Origin: Xanthobacteraceae bacterium
GTDB lineage: Bacteria; Pseudomonadota; Alphaproteobacteria; Rhizobiales; Xanthobacteraceae
Length of the DNA stretch: 7,497 nucleotides
Direction of reading: 5' to 3'
Assembly (NCBI GenBank): GCA_030039655.1
Contig: JASHVC010000676.1
Location: 1-7,497 of the forward strand
Below the pieces are notes generated by a model that made no database searches, was not told the DNA's origin, and worked only from the letters and a program-made list of their open reading frames with translations. The position numbers and the translations under genes were made by a program. Positions 1 to 5,137 of the stretch are shown piece after piece; the stretch's first letter is position 1, and each line of letters starts with the position of its first letter.

Positions 1-14
1 AAAGCCTAGCAAGC

Positions 15-102
15 GTAGCCCGGATGGAGCGAAGCGCAATCCGGGATTCGGCGATCAGGCCCCGCATCTGCCCCGGATTTCGCTGCGCTCCATCCGGGCT
101 AC
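15..102. repeat. Class A REP-like inverted pair (copy A1)
   Basis: Two 31-nt arms face each other: 15-45 (begins gtagcccggatggagcg) and 72-102 (ends ccatccgggctac). The reverse complement of the right arm matches the left at 29 of 31 positions. Each arm can also fold alone, because CCCGGAT at 19-25 pairs with ATCCGGG at 39-45. The layout resembles a bipartite REP/BIME element. It lies in the gene-free 233 bp downstream of the flavin reductase. A second copy is at 1415-1503. No REP-associated transposase is visible in the window. Confidence 0.85.
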
Positions 103-127
103 AGATTTTTGTCTTCCACCAGCTTGT

Positions 128-213
128 CGTCATGCCCGCGCTTGTCGCGGGTATCCACGTCTTGTTTTTCCCAAAGTAAGACGTGGATGGCCGGGTCAAG
201 CCCGGCCATGACG
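128..213. repeat. Class B paired palindromic repeat (copy B1)
   Basis: Two 35-nt arms in inverted orientation, 128-162 and 179-213, are separated by 16 nt containing a T-run and an A-run. The right arm holds a perfect 9-bp stem with a 5-nt loop (187-209, loop TCAAG). The element begins 20 bp beyond the flavin reductase stop in the direction of transcription, so it could act as its terminator or protect its 3' end, although no U-tract follows the stem. Related copies are at 2861-2935 and 3938-4054. The plus-strand reading frame through the right arm (MDGRVKPGHD) is a familiar spurious translation and not a gene. Confidence 0.85.
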
Positions 214-233
214 TGACGCGGCGACCTGCAGCC

Positions 234-737
234 TCACCCCCCATAAAACACATTATCGCCGAGGTCCTTCATTTCCAGGATCGCGGCGTCGGGGCGTCCG
301 GCCGGTGGCTTTTGCAGATGCGCTTCGGTCACCTCGCCGACCACGATATGATGGTCGCCCTGCTCCACGATGGCGGTGACCTTGCATTCGACCGCGCCGG
401 GCGCATCGGTCAGGATCGGCGCGCCGTTTGTGCCCTTGTGGTAGGCCTGCCCGCTCAGCTTGCCGTCTGCGACCGTGGTCGGCTTGAAGAAGGTAAAGGC
501 CACACCCTTTTGCTCCTTGCCCAGCATGTTGAGCGCGAACGTCTTCGCGGTTTTGAGGACCTTGTAGGCGCCGGAATCGGTCTTGACGCCGACCACGACC
601 AACGGCGGCGCAAACGCCGACTGCGTCACCCAGTTCACGGTCGCCGCCGCGATGTTGCCCTGGCCGTCGTCGGCAGTGAGCACATAGATGCCGTAGGGAA
701 TCATTCGCAGCACGGTCTTCTTGGCGTCTGAGTTCAT
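234..737 (-). CDS. Flavin reductase family protein (DIM6/NTAB, FMN-binding)
   Basis: This 167-aa protein is a flavin reductase-like, FMN-binding split-barrel protein. Family members reduce FMN or FAD with NAD(P)H, often supplying reduced flavin to a separate monooxygenase, or bind flavin for related reductions. Visible family signatures are an N-terminal strand (IPYGIYVLTADD, residues 13-24), the phosphate/isoalloxazine-binding stretch NWVTQSAFAPPLVVVGVK (35-52), FALNML (67-72) and GDHHIVVGEV (127-136). Length is normal for the family. The open frame extends 21 codons further upstream, but the ATG at 737 is preceded by GAGGAA at good spacing and starts where family homology begins, so it was chosen. 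The gene has a candidate promoter of its own and follows brnA, separated by a hairpin. No partner oxygenase is adjacent, so the physiological acceptor is unknown. The fold is confident; reductase activity is inferred from the family. Confidence 0.86.
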   Translation of the reverse strand: MNSDAKKTVLRMIPYGIYVLTADDGQGNIAAATVNWVTQSAFAPPLVVVGVKTDSGAYKVLKTAKTFALNMLGKEQKGVAFTFFKPTTVADGKLSGQAYHKGTNGAPILTDAPGAVECKVTAIVEQGDHHIVVGEVTEAHLQKPPAGRPDAAILEMKDLGDNVFYGG

Positions 738-784
738 CGCTTCCTCGCTCGCTCGTTGCGGCGCGACTTCCGCGTGTCGGGGCC

Positions 785-813
785 GGTATATTCCGCACAT
801 TACACTATCGCAA
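785..813 (-). promoter_or_regulatory. Candidate sigma70-type promoter of the flavin reductase
   Basis: Read on the minus strand, TTGCGA (808-813) and TATACC (785-790) are separated by exactly 17 nt. Each hexamer matches the housekeeping consensus at 4 of 6 positions. The predicted transcription start is near 778, giving a leader of about 40 nt before the ATG at 737. It lies beyond the hairpin that follows brnA, so the flavin reductase is probably transcribed independently of the toxin-antitoxin operon. Confidence 0.45.
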
Positions 814-828
814 ACCGGAGGCGACGAT

Positions 829-852
829 GCCTCTCCCGCCGCGGGGAGAGGC
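829..852 (-). terminator. Hairpin directly after brnA, possible terminator
   Basis: A perfect 9-bp GC-rich stem (829-837 with 844-852, starting GCCTCTCCC) encloses a 6-nt loop and begins two bases past the brnA stop codon. No U-run follows on the minus strand, so it may be a Rho-dependent end, a 3'-stabilising structure or a dispersed CCTCTCCC-type repeat. Its position between brnTA and the flavin reductase promoter fits a transcription-unit boundary. Confidence 0.45.
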
Positions 853-854
853 GC

Positions 855-1100
855 CTATCGCTTTCCGCCCGCCTGCCGCTCCGCATACGTATCCACAAGT
901 GCGCGGATCATCCGCTGATAAGGCACGCGACGCTTTCTGGCCTCGCGCTTGAAGAAATCGAGGCTGCGGCGTGACAGCGAGAGCGTCACCTTCACATTAT
1001 CCTCGCGCGGCACGAGGTCGTCTGGCCGCGGCAGGAAATCCTCGATGACGCGGAGGCGACCAATTTCTCCCGTGGTGTACCTAGCGGTTCTGTTGCTCAT
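855..1100 (-). CDS. brnA: BrnA-type antitoxin, ribbon-helix-helix DNA-binding protein
   Basis: This 81-aa protein is the probable antitoxin of a BrnT/BrnA type II toxin-antitoxin module. In characterised systems BrnA binds and neutralises the ribonuclease toxin BrnT and represses the operon through a C-terminal ribbon-helix-helix (RHH) domain. The N-terminal half (residues 1-34, rich in charged residues and prolines) is the likely toxin-binding part. The C-terminal half fits an RHH fold: strand VKVTLSLS (36-43), helix SLDFFKREARKRR (46-58), turn VPY, then helix QRMIRALVDTYAER (62-75). The start at 1100 was chosen over a frame opening at 1136 because AAAGAG precedes it and the longer form would lie further inside brnT. 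The start overlaps the end of brnT by 20 nt, the usual toxin-first order for this family, and suggests translational coupling. Module assignment is confident; toxin-antitoxin activity is inferred. Confidence 0.87.
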   Translation of the reverse strand: MSNRTARYTTGEIGRLRVIEDFLPRPDDLVPREDNVKVTLSLSRRSLDFFKREARKRRVPYQRMIRALVDTYAERQAGGKR

Positions 1101-1365
1101 AGACTCTTTTTCCCTTGTGCCAATAACCGGCGCCAAAGATGCGGATACGGCCGGCGCGATAAGTGAAACGCACCGTCAAAATGCCATCCCCGACCTTACC
1201 GAAGCAGAAATAGCGCTGTTCCGTCCCGCTATGCCCAAGGTCCTCGGCAATGATGCGGCGCGGATCGAAGAAGGCCATTTGTGCCGCCGCGAACGAGACG
1301 CCGTGCTTGACGCGGTTGATCCTATCCTTCGCGTCGTCCCATTCGAAAGTCGGCTCGGCAGCCAT
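1081..1365 (-). CDS. brnT: BrnT family ribonuclease toxin
   Basis: This 94-aa protein matches the BrnT toxin family, small RelE-like ribonucleases that arrest growth when free of BrnA. Signatures are FEWDDAKDRINRVKHGVSF (residues 7-25), the AFFDP turn (31-35) and the C-terminal strand-helix block RFTYRAGRIRIFGAG followed by KRVYEQ (66-91). Length is typical (about 90-100 aa). Many BrnT proteins carry an I-S-A-R-like motif where this one reads IFGAGYW; I believe that is a recognised subgroup, but I cannot confirm it here. The ATG at 1365 is the only plausible start: an in-frame TAG lies at 1384-1386, with no ATG, GTG or TTG codon between. No Shine-Dalgarno sequence is visible; the start codon sits inside a palindrome, suggesting a very short leader or leaderless mRNA. 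It is the first gene of the two-gene operon with brnA. Confidence 0.88.
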   Translation of the reverse strand: MAAEPTFEWDDAKDRINRVKHGVSFAAAQMAFFDPRRIIAEDLGHSGTEQRYFCFGKVGDGILTVRFTYRAGRIRIFGAGYWHKGKRVYEQQNR

Positions 1366-1386
1366 ATGGCAAATATGCCATATCTA
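1361..1386 (-). promoter_or_regulatory. Palindromic operator and -10 region over the brnT start codon
   Basis: GCCATATGGC (1361-1370) is a perfect 10-bp palindrome containing the brnT ATG. It overlaps a longer inverted repeat, 1364-1383, with arms ATATGGCA and TGCCATAT around a 4-nt spacer. A third partial copy of the core (TATGGC) occurs at 1389-1394. On the minus strand TAGATA (1381-1386) could be a -10 box, putting transcription start about 10 nt before the ATG; the matching -35 is weak. BrnA-type RHH proteins are known to autorepress their operons, so BrnA is the obvious candidate ligand. The repeats are seen directly; the binding role is inferred. Confidence 0.55.
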
Positions 1387-1414
1387 GGTATGGCGCAATA
1401 GCGGCAAAACAAGC

Positions 1415-1503
1415 GTAGCCCGGATGGAGCGAAGTGCAATCCGGGACTCGGCGGTTCGGCCTCACGCTCCATCCCGGATTTTGCTGTGCTTCATCCGGGC
1501 TAC
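1415..1503. repeat. Class A REP-like inverted pair (copy A2)
   Basis: The arms at 1415-1445 and 1473-1503 have the same 31-nt design, orientation and near-identical spacing (27 against 26 nt) as copy A1 at 15-102. The left arm differs from A1's left arm by one base; the right arm is more diverged. The element starts 5 bp past the stop codon of the exported-protein gene at 1509 and ends about 20 bp before the brnT promoter region. It may therefore insulate brnTA from transcription arriving from upstream. Confidence 0.85.
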
Positions 1504-1508
1504 CGGCT

Positions 1509-1958
1509 CTAAATCACCTTGCACTCGCGCGAGACCTGGGTGATGCCGCCGGCCGCTTTCACCCGCATGTCGTAGGTTTTCTTGGCGGCCTCGCCGCTTC
1601 CGGCCGGGCCGAGGGTCATGACGGTGTGGCCCAGCGAAGTGCCTCTCACGCCGGTGACGTTGGCGAAGACTTCGCAACGCAGCCGCACCTTGCAGGAGTT
1701 GGTGATGGCAATGACGTAAAAGACCGTGTGGCCACGCGTGATGTAGTCGCCGCTTTCGTGCAGGCAGTCTTGCAAGTCGTTGGGGAGGGCGGACGCTGGC
1801 GCTGGCGTGCCGGGGAGCGGATTCTCTGACAGCGCGGGCGGCGTGACCGGCGCTATTTGCTGCGGCTCGCCGGCATCTTGCGCCAAAGCGGCGGCAGTAA
1901 AGCCGGCACACAAAGCGATTACAAGAATAAGGCGTTTCAATGCGGACGTGGCGCGCAC
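1509..1958 (-). CDS. Exported small protein of unknown function with signal peptide
   Basis: I do not recognise this 149-aa protein. It has a clear Sec signal peptide: a basic start (RATSALKR), a hydrophobic core (residues 10-25) and an ALA cleavage motif, predicting cleavage between A26 and Q27. A Pro/Ala-rich linker (about 28-60) follows, then a compact domain of about 90 residues with four cysteines (C65, C89, C95, C146) that could form two disulfides in the periplasm. The domain includes strand-like stretches HTVFYVIAITNSC and VRLRCEVFANV, suggesting a beta-sandwich-like fold. The cysteine in the signal core lacks a proper lipobox, so a lipoprotein is unlikely. The start is a GTG at 1958, supported by AAGGG six bases upstream; no ATG alternative fits. 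It lies 70 bp after the crotonase stop and could be its distal operon partner, but nothing links it functionally. Confidence 0.75.
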   Translation of the reverse strand: MRATSALKRLILVIALCAGFTAAALAQDAGEPQQIAPVTPPALSENPLPGTPAPASALPNDLQDCLHESGDYITRGHTVFYVIAITNSCKVRLRCEVFANVTGVRGTSLGHTVMTLGPAGSGEAAKKTYDMRVKAAGGITQVSRECKVI

Positions 1959-2028
1959 AGCAGACCCTTATCGGCATGGCCCGAGCTATTGGTCGTCCAG
2001 ACGCGCCCGTCGGTTCAACGCGGCCGGC

Positions 2029-2826
2029 TTACTTCCACGTTGCCGCCCGCTTTTCGGCGAACGACGCCAAGCCCTCGCCGGCTTCGGCCGACAGCCGCTT
2101 GTCGGCATGGCTTTCCGCAAGGCGGCTCAGGGCCCGATCGTCAAGATTCGCCCAGGCGAATTCGAGGGCGAGCGCCTTGGTTTGCGCAATCGCCTCGGGA
2201 GCGTTCTGCAATATCTGCTCGACGATGTGCGCGCCGGCCGCCTGCAGCTCGCCCGGCGGCACGATGTGATGCACGAGGCCAACGCGGCGGGCTTCCGCGG
2301 CGGAAAAACGCTCGCCGGTCAGCGCGTAGCGGCGCACCTGGCGCACGCCGATGGCATCGTTGAGCTGTGGGATGATGATCGCGGCGGTCAGGCCCCAGCG
2401 CACTTCCGCGATGGAAAAAATCGCGTCCTCGGCGGCGATCACCACGTCACAGGCGGCGAGCAGCCCGGTGCCGCCACCGAAGCAAGCGCCCTGCACCAGC
2501 GCGACGGTCGGCACCGGCGTGCAGTTAAGCCGCCAGATCGCCTGGGCGGTGGCGCGCGAGACCGCGATGTTTTCCTCGCGCGACGACGCCCGCACGGCGG
2601 CGATCCATTTGAGATCGGCTCCGGCCTGAAAGTGCCGTCCCGCACCGCTGATGACGGCGGCGCGCAGCCCTCGCGCCTTTTCCAGTTCATCGAGGGCCTT
2701 CAGCAGCGCCTGGATCAGATCGCCGTCGTACGCGTTGTTGCGCTCCGGGCGATTGAGAACCACATGCGCGACGCCGCGTTCGTCGATGTCGAGGAGAATT
2801 GGCGCTGTTGAGTCCGAGGTGGCCAT
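2029..2826 (-). CDS. Enoyl-CoA hydratase/isomerase (crotonase), LiuC/AtuE-like
   Basis: This 265-aa crotonase-superfamily protein probably adds water to, or isomerises, an alpha,beta-unsaturated acyl-CoA. The first oxyanion-hole segment is GRHFQAGADLKW (residues 63-74) and the second is CFGGGTG (115-121). Of the two catalytic glutamates of classical hydratases, only the second is present, E141 in SIAEVRWGL; the first position is glycine (G121). The EVRWGLTAA...IIPQL...AIG...RRYALTGERF pattern (141-174) recalls bacterial methylglutaconyl-CoA hydratases (LiuC) and isohexenylglutaconyl-CoA hydratases (AtuE). Leucine/isovalerate or acyclic terpenoid degradation is thus possible, but other branched or aromatic acyl-CoAs cannot be excluded. 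The ATG at 2826 was chosen because GGAG lies seven bases upstream; nine extra in-frame codons precede it. It follows the tandem amidohydrolases in the same direction, separated by repeat B2. Confidence 0.87.
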   Translation of the reverse strand: MATSDSTAPILLDIDERGVAHVVLNRPERNNAYDGDLIQALLKALDELEKARGLRAAVISGAGRHFQAGADLKWIAAVRASSREENIAVSRATAQAIWRLNCTPVPTVALVQGACFGGGTGLLAACDVVIAAEDAIFSIAEVRWGLTAAIIIPQLNDAIGVRQVRRYALTGERFSAAEARRVGLVHHIVPPGELQAAGAHIVEQILQNAPEAIAQTKALALEFAWANLDDRALSRLAESHADKRLSAEAGEGLASFAEKRAATWK

Positions 2827-2860
2827 TGGACGCTCCAGGCAATTGCAGCACAACTCTTCT

Positions 2861-2935
2861 CGTCATACGCGGGCTTGACCCGCGTATCCATGCTGGCCTG
2901 CCGCATGGATTGCCGGGTCAAGCCCGGCAATGACG
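2861..2935. repeat. Class B paired palindromic repeat (copy B2)
   Basis: The left arm 2861-2893 and right arm 2903-2935 are inverted copies 9 nt apart. Each contains its own stem: ACGCGGG/CCCGCGT at 2867-2885 and GCCGGG/CCCGGC in the right arm. The left-arm region 2859-2895 is identical over 37 nt to 3936-3972 in copy B3. It lies between an amidohydrolase stop (2955) and the crotonase start (2826), in the would-be operon, so it could modulate read-through or mRNA processing there. Confidence 0.87.
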
Positions 2936-2954
2936 AGGAAAATTGCGATCGATA

Positions 2955-3926
2955 CTACAGCTTGAAAAGCTTCTCCGCGTTGCCGTGGGCGATGCGCTCC
3001 TTGTCGGCGGCAGGCACGGGGATTTGGTCGAGGAACGCGCGCGCCTGCGGCATGGATTGATACGGATAATCGGCCGAGAACATAATCCGCTCGACGCCGC
3101 CGAGTTCGAGGAACAGATCGAGGAAGGCCGGCGGAAAATTGAAGCCCGAAAAGGTGTAGTGCACGTTCTGCCGCAGATACTCCTTATAGGAGCGTTTCAG
3201 CTTGGTCACCGCGGGCGGCATGATGTCGAAGCGCTGAAACATGAACGGCAGCCCTTCGCCCATGTGGCCGATGACGATCTGCAATTGCGGAAAGCGGTCG
3301 AACACGCCGCCGGAGATCAGGCGGATGACATGGACCGCGGTCTCGATGTGCCAGCCCCAGGCGCCACCGGCGAGCATCTCGGTGAGCATCGGGGCGAAGC
3401 CGCCATAATAGGTGTCGAGCACCGCCTTGGGCGGCGGCGTCGGGTGAAGATAGATCGGCACATTGAGCGCCTGCGCGCATTCGAGAATGGGCGAATAGAA
3501 TTTGTCGTCGAGATAGCGCCCGCGGCTGTGGCCGTTGATGACCGCGCCCTTGAAGCCGGCGCGCACGCGAGCTTCCAGCTCCGCGGCGGCCTTATCGGGC
3601 GCCGGCGTCGCCACGGCGGCAAGGCCGGCGAAGCGGGCTGGATTCTTTTTCACCGCGTCGGCCAGGTAATCGTTGGTGTCGCGCGCCAGCGCGATCGCCT
3701 CGGCCGCATCTAGCTGCTCGACGCCCGGCGAGGTGAGCGACACCACCTGCATGTCGATACCTGCGGCGTCCATCTCGGCGAGCCGCTTCGCGCCGATATC
3801 GCAAAGCCTTTCGATCAGATTGGCGTAGCGGCCGCCAACCGTCTCGGCGCGATTTTTCAGCTCGCGCCCCGGGCCGTCGAAGAAGCCCGGCGTGGCGAAG
3901 TGTTCTTCCAGCGTTATGGTTTTCAT
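2955..3926 (-). CDS. Amidohydrolase 2 family protein, gamma-resorcylate decarboxylase-like (paralogue 1)
   Basis: This 323-aa protein belongs to the ACMSD / gamma-resorcylate decarboxylase / 2,3-dihydroxybenzoate decarboxylase group of metal-dependent amidohydrolases, which mostly remove CO2 non-oxidatively from hydroxylated aromatic or related acids in the cytoplasm. The metal site is intact: E7 and H9 (LEEHF), H161 (YLHP), and D286 (FSADYPY). H221 and E224 in GHMGEGLPFM match the catalytic His-Glu pair. Length equals that of gamma-resorcylate decarboxylases (about 325 aa). The open frame continues upstream to 3968, but those 14 codons (MDTRVKPAYD...) are repeat B3. The ATG at 3926 has GAGGTG seven bases upstream and aligns with the paralogue's start. 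The two copies share well over half their residues by eye but differ between GGFAP and GWHIETAVH (residues 180-190), which may alter substrate choice. The substrate is unknown, and a hydrolase role is possible. Confidence 0.85.
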   Translation of the reverse strand: MKTITLEEHFATPGFFDGPGRELKNRAETVGGRYANLIERLCDIGAKRLAEMDAAGIDMQVVSLTSPGVEQLDAAEAIALARDTNDYLADAVKKNPARFAGLAAVATPAPDKAAAELEARVRAGFKGAVINGHSRGRYLDDKFYSPILECAQALNVPIYLHPTPPPKAVLDTYYGGFAPMLTEMLAGGAWGWHIETAVHVIRLISGGVFDRFPQLQIVIGHMGEGLPFMFQRFDIMPPAVTKLKRSYKEYLRQNVHYTFSGFNFPPAFLDLFLELGGVERIMFSADYPYQSMPQARAFLDQIPVPAADKERIAHGNAEKLFKL

Positions 3927-3937
3927 ATTTTTCACCT

Positions 3938-4054
3938 CGTCATACGCGGGCTTGACCCGCGTATCCATGCTGAATTGCCGTTGGCCAACGATTCTCGATC
4001 AATCGCACATACCAAACTTTTGTATGGATTTCTGGGTCAAGCCCGGCAATGACG
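3938..4054. repeat. Class B paired palindromic repeat (copy B3)
   Basis: The left arm at 3938-3970 and right arm at 4022-4054 are separated by 51 nt, against 9 nt in B2, and the intervening DNA is unrelated. It begins 7 bp after the stop of amidohydrolase paralogue 2 and ends 11 bp before the start codon of paralogue 1, so it fills nearly the whole gap. The right arm shares 22 identical bases with B2 (4034-4055 against 2915-2936). The arm beside paralogue 1 causes a false 14-codon N-terminal extension of that gene. Confidence 0.85.
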
Positions 4055-4061
4055 AAAGGGG

Positions 4062-5036
4062 TTACAACTTGAAGAGTTTCTCCGCATTGCCATGCGCGAT
4101 GCGCTCGCGGTCGGCGGCGCTCACCGGCAAGTTTTCCAGAAACTCGCGTGCCTTGGCCATGGAGCCGTACGGATAGTCGACCGAAAACATGATGCGCTCG
4201 ACGCCGACTTCGAGCAGGAGATCGAGAAACGTCGCCGGGAAATTGAAGCCCGCGAAGGTGTAGTGCACGTTCTGCCGCAGATATTCGCCGAGCGAACGCT
4301 TCAGCTTGGTGAGCGCCGGCGGCATGTTGCGGTCGAGCCGTGGCAGCATGAATGGCAGGCCCTCGCCGAGGTGGCCGACCACGACCTGCAGTTTCGGAAA
4401 GCGGTCGAACACGCCGCCGAGAATGAGCCGGATGGTGTGGACAGCGGTCTCGATGTGCCAACCCCAGCCGGGGCCTGAGAACATCCAGCTGACTTGCGGC
4501 GCAAAGCCGCCATAGGACGTCTCGACCACCGCCTTCGGCGGAATCGTTGGATGCAGATAGATCGGAGCGGCGAGCGCCTCGGCGCGCTCGAGAATCGGCC
4601 AGTAGAGTTTGTCGTCGAGGTAACGGCCGCGATTGTGGCCGTTGATGATCGCGCCCTTGAAGCCCTGCTGGCGCACCCGGCGCTCCAGTTCTTCCGCCGC
4701 CTTGTCGGGCGCCGCGGTCGGCAAGGTCGCCAAGCCGGCGAACCTGGTCGGATGCTTCTTCACCGCCTCCTGCAGGAAGTCGTTGGCCTCCTGCGCCATC
4801 GCGATCGCGGCGGCTTCTTCCAACTGCTCGGTCCCCGGATACTGCAGCGACAGGACTTGCATATCGATGCCGGCTTTGTCCATCTCGGACAGGCGCTTGT
4901 CGCCGACGTCTGAAAGCCGGTCGAAGAAGTCTGCGTCGCGGCCGCCTGACTTCAGCGCCCGCTCCTTGAATTCACGCCCGGGTCCTTCGAAGAATCCTGG
5001 GCTCGCGAAGTGCTCCTCAAGCGTTATCGTCCTCAT
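4062..5036 (-). CDS. Amidohydrolase 2 family protein, gamma-resorcylate decarboxylase-like (paralogue 2)
   Basis: This 324-aa paralogue of the 2955-3926 product lies immediately upstream of it. The same active-site residues are present: E7 and H9 (LEEHF), H162 (YLHP), H222 and E225 (GHLGEGLPFM), D287 (FSVDYPY). The shared blocks GFKGA-INGH-RGRYLDDK, GGVFDRFP and EYLRQNVHYTF confirm homology. The likely reaction is metal-dependent decarboxylation, or the reverse carboxylation, of an aromatic or semialdehyde acid; the substrate cannot be read from sequence. Two ATGs are adjacent (5039 and 5036). The second was chosen because GAGGA is then six bases away and the protein begins MRTITLEEHF, matching MKTITLEEHF of paralogue 1. 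It is divergent from the SET gene, with 101 bp between starts. Although close in sequence, both copies keep complete active sites, so they may act on different substrates or form hetero-oligomers; this is inference. Confidence 0.85.
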   Translation of the reverse strand: MRTITLEEHFASPGFFEGPGREFKERALKSGGRDADFFDRLSDVGDKRLSEMDKAGIDMQVLSLQYPGTEQLEEAAAIAMAQEANDFLQEAVKKHPTRFAGLATLPTAAPDKAAEELERRVRQQGFKGAIINGHNRGRYLDDKLYWPILERAEALAAPIYLHPTIPPKAVVETSYGGFAPQVSWMFSGPGWGWHIETAVHTIRLILGGVFDRFPKLQVVVGHLGEGLPFMLPRLDRNMPPALTKLKRSLGEYLRQNVHYTFAGFNFPATFLDLLLEVGVERIMFSVDYPYGSMAKAREFLENLPVSAADRERIAHGNAEKLFKL

Positions 5037-5137
5037 CATTGTTCCTCGGGTCTGCAGCGTTCGCCCGCACGCCTATCTATTCACATGCCGTGCGGTTAGG
5101 GGATGACATGGCGCGAATCTGCGGGTAATCGCAAGTC

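Noticed and set aside
1..233. Possible CRISPR array or tRNA in the gene-free left end
   Set aside because: The repeats are inverted pairs of two different families with no regular spacers, and no tRNA cloverleaf elements are present.
1415..1503. Insertion-sequence remnant
   Set aside because: No transposase coding remnant or target-site duplication is visible; a REP-type element explains the inverted arms.
1780..2811. A 343-codon open frame on the plus strand opposite the crotonase gene
   Set aside because: It is the complement of a convincing crotonase and the exported-protein gene. Its translation is rich in Arg, Gly and His with no domain, as expected for antisense frames in high-GC DNA.
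2943..3713. A 256-codon plus-strand open frame opposite amidohydrolase paralogue 1; a similar one at 4092-4478
   Set aside because: Both give the same kind of low-complexity Arg/His/Glu-rich translation, mirroring the conserved minus-strand genes. The similarity between them merely reflects the paralogy.
3927..3968. N-terminal extension MDTRVKPAYDE... of amidohydrolase paralogue 1
   Set aside because: It is translated from the class B repeat arm. The true start at 3926 has a good ribosome binding site and matches the paralogue.
5037..5137. Divergent promoters between amidohydrolase paralogue 2 and the SET gene
   Set aside because: A promoter must exist on at least one strand here, but the only -10-like match I found on the minus strand (TAGATA) lacks an acceptable -35, so no specific site is reported.
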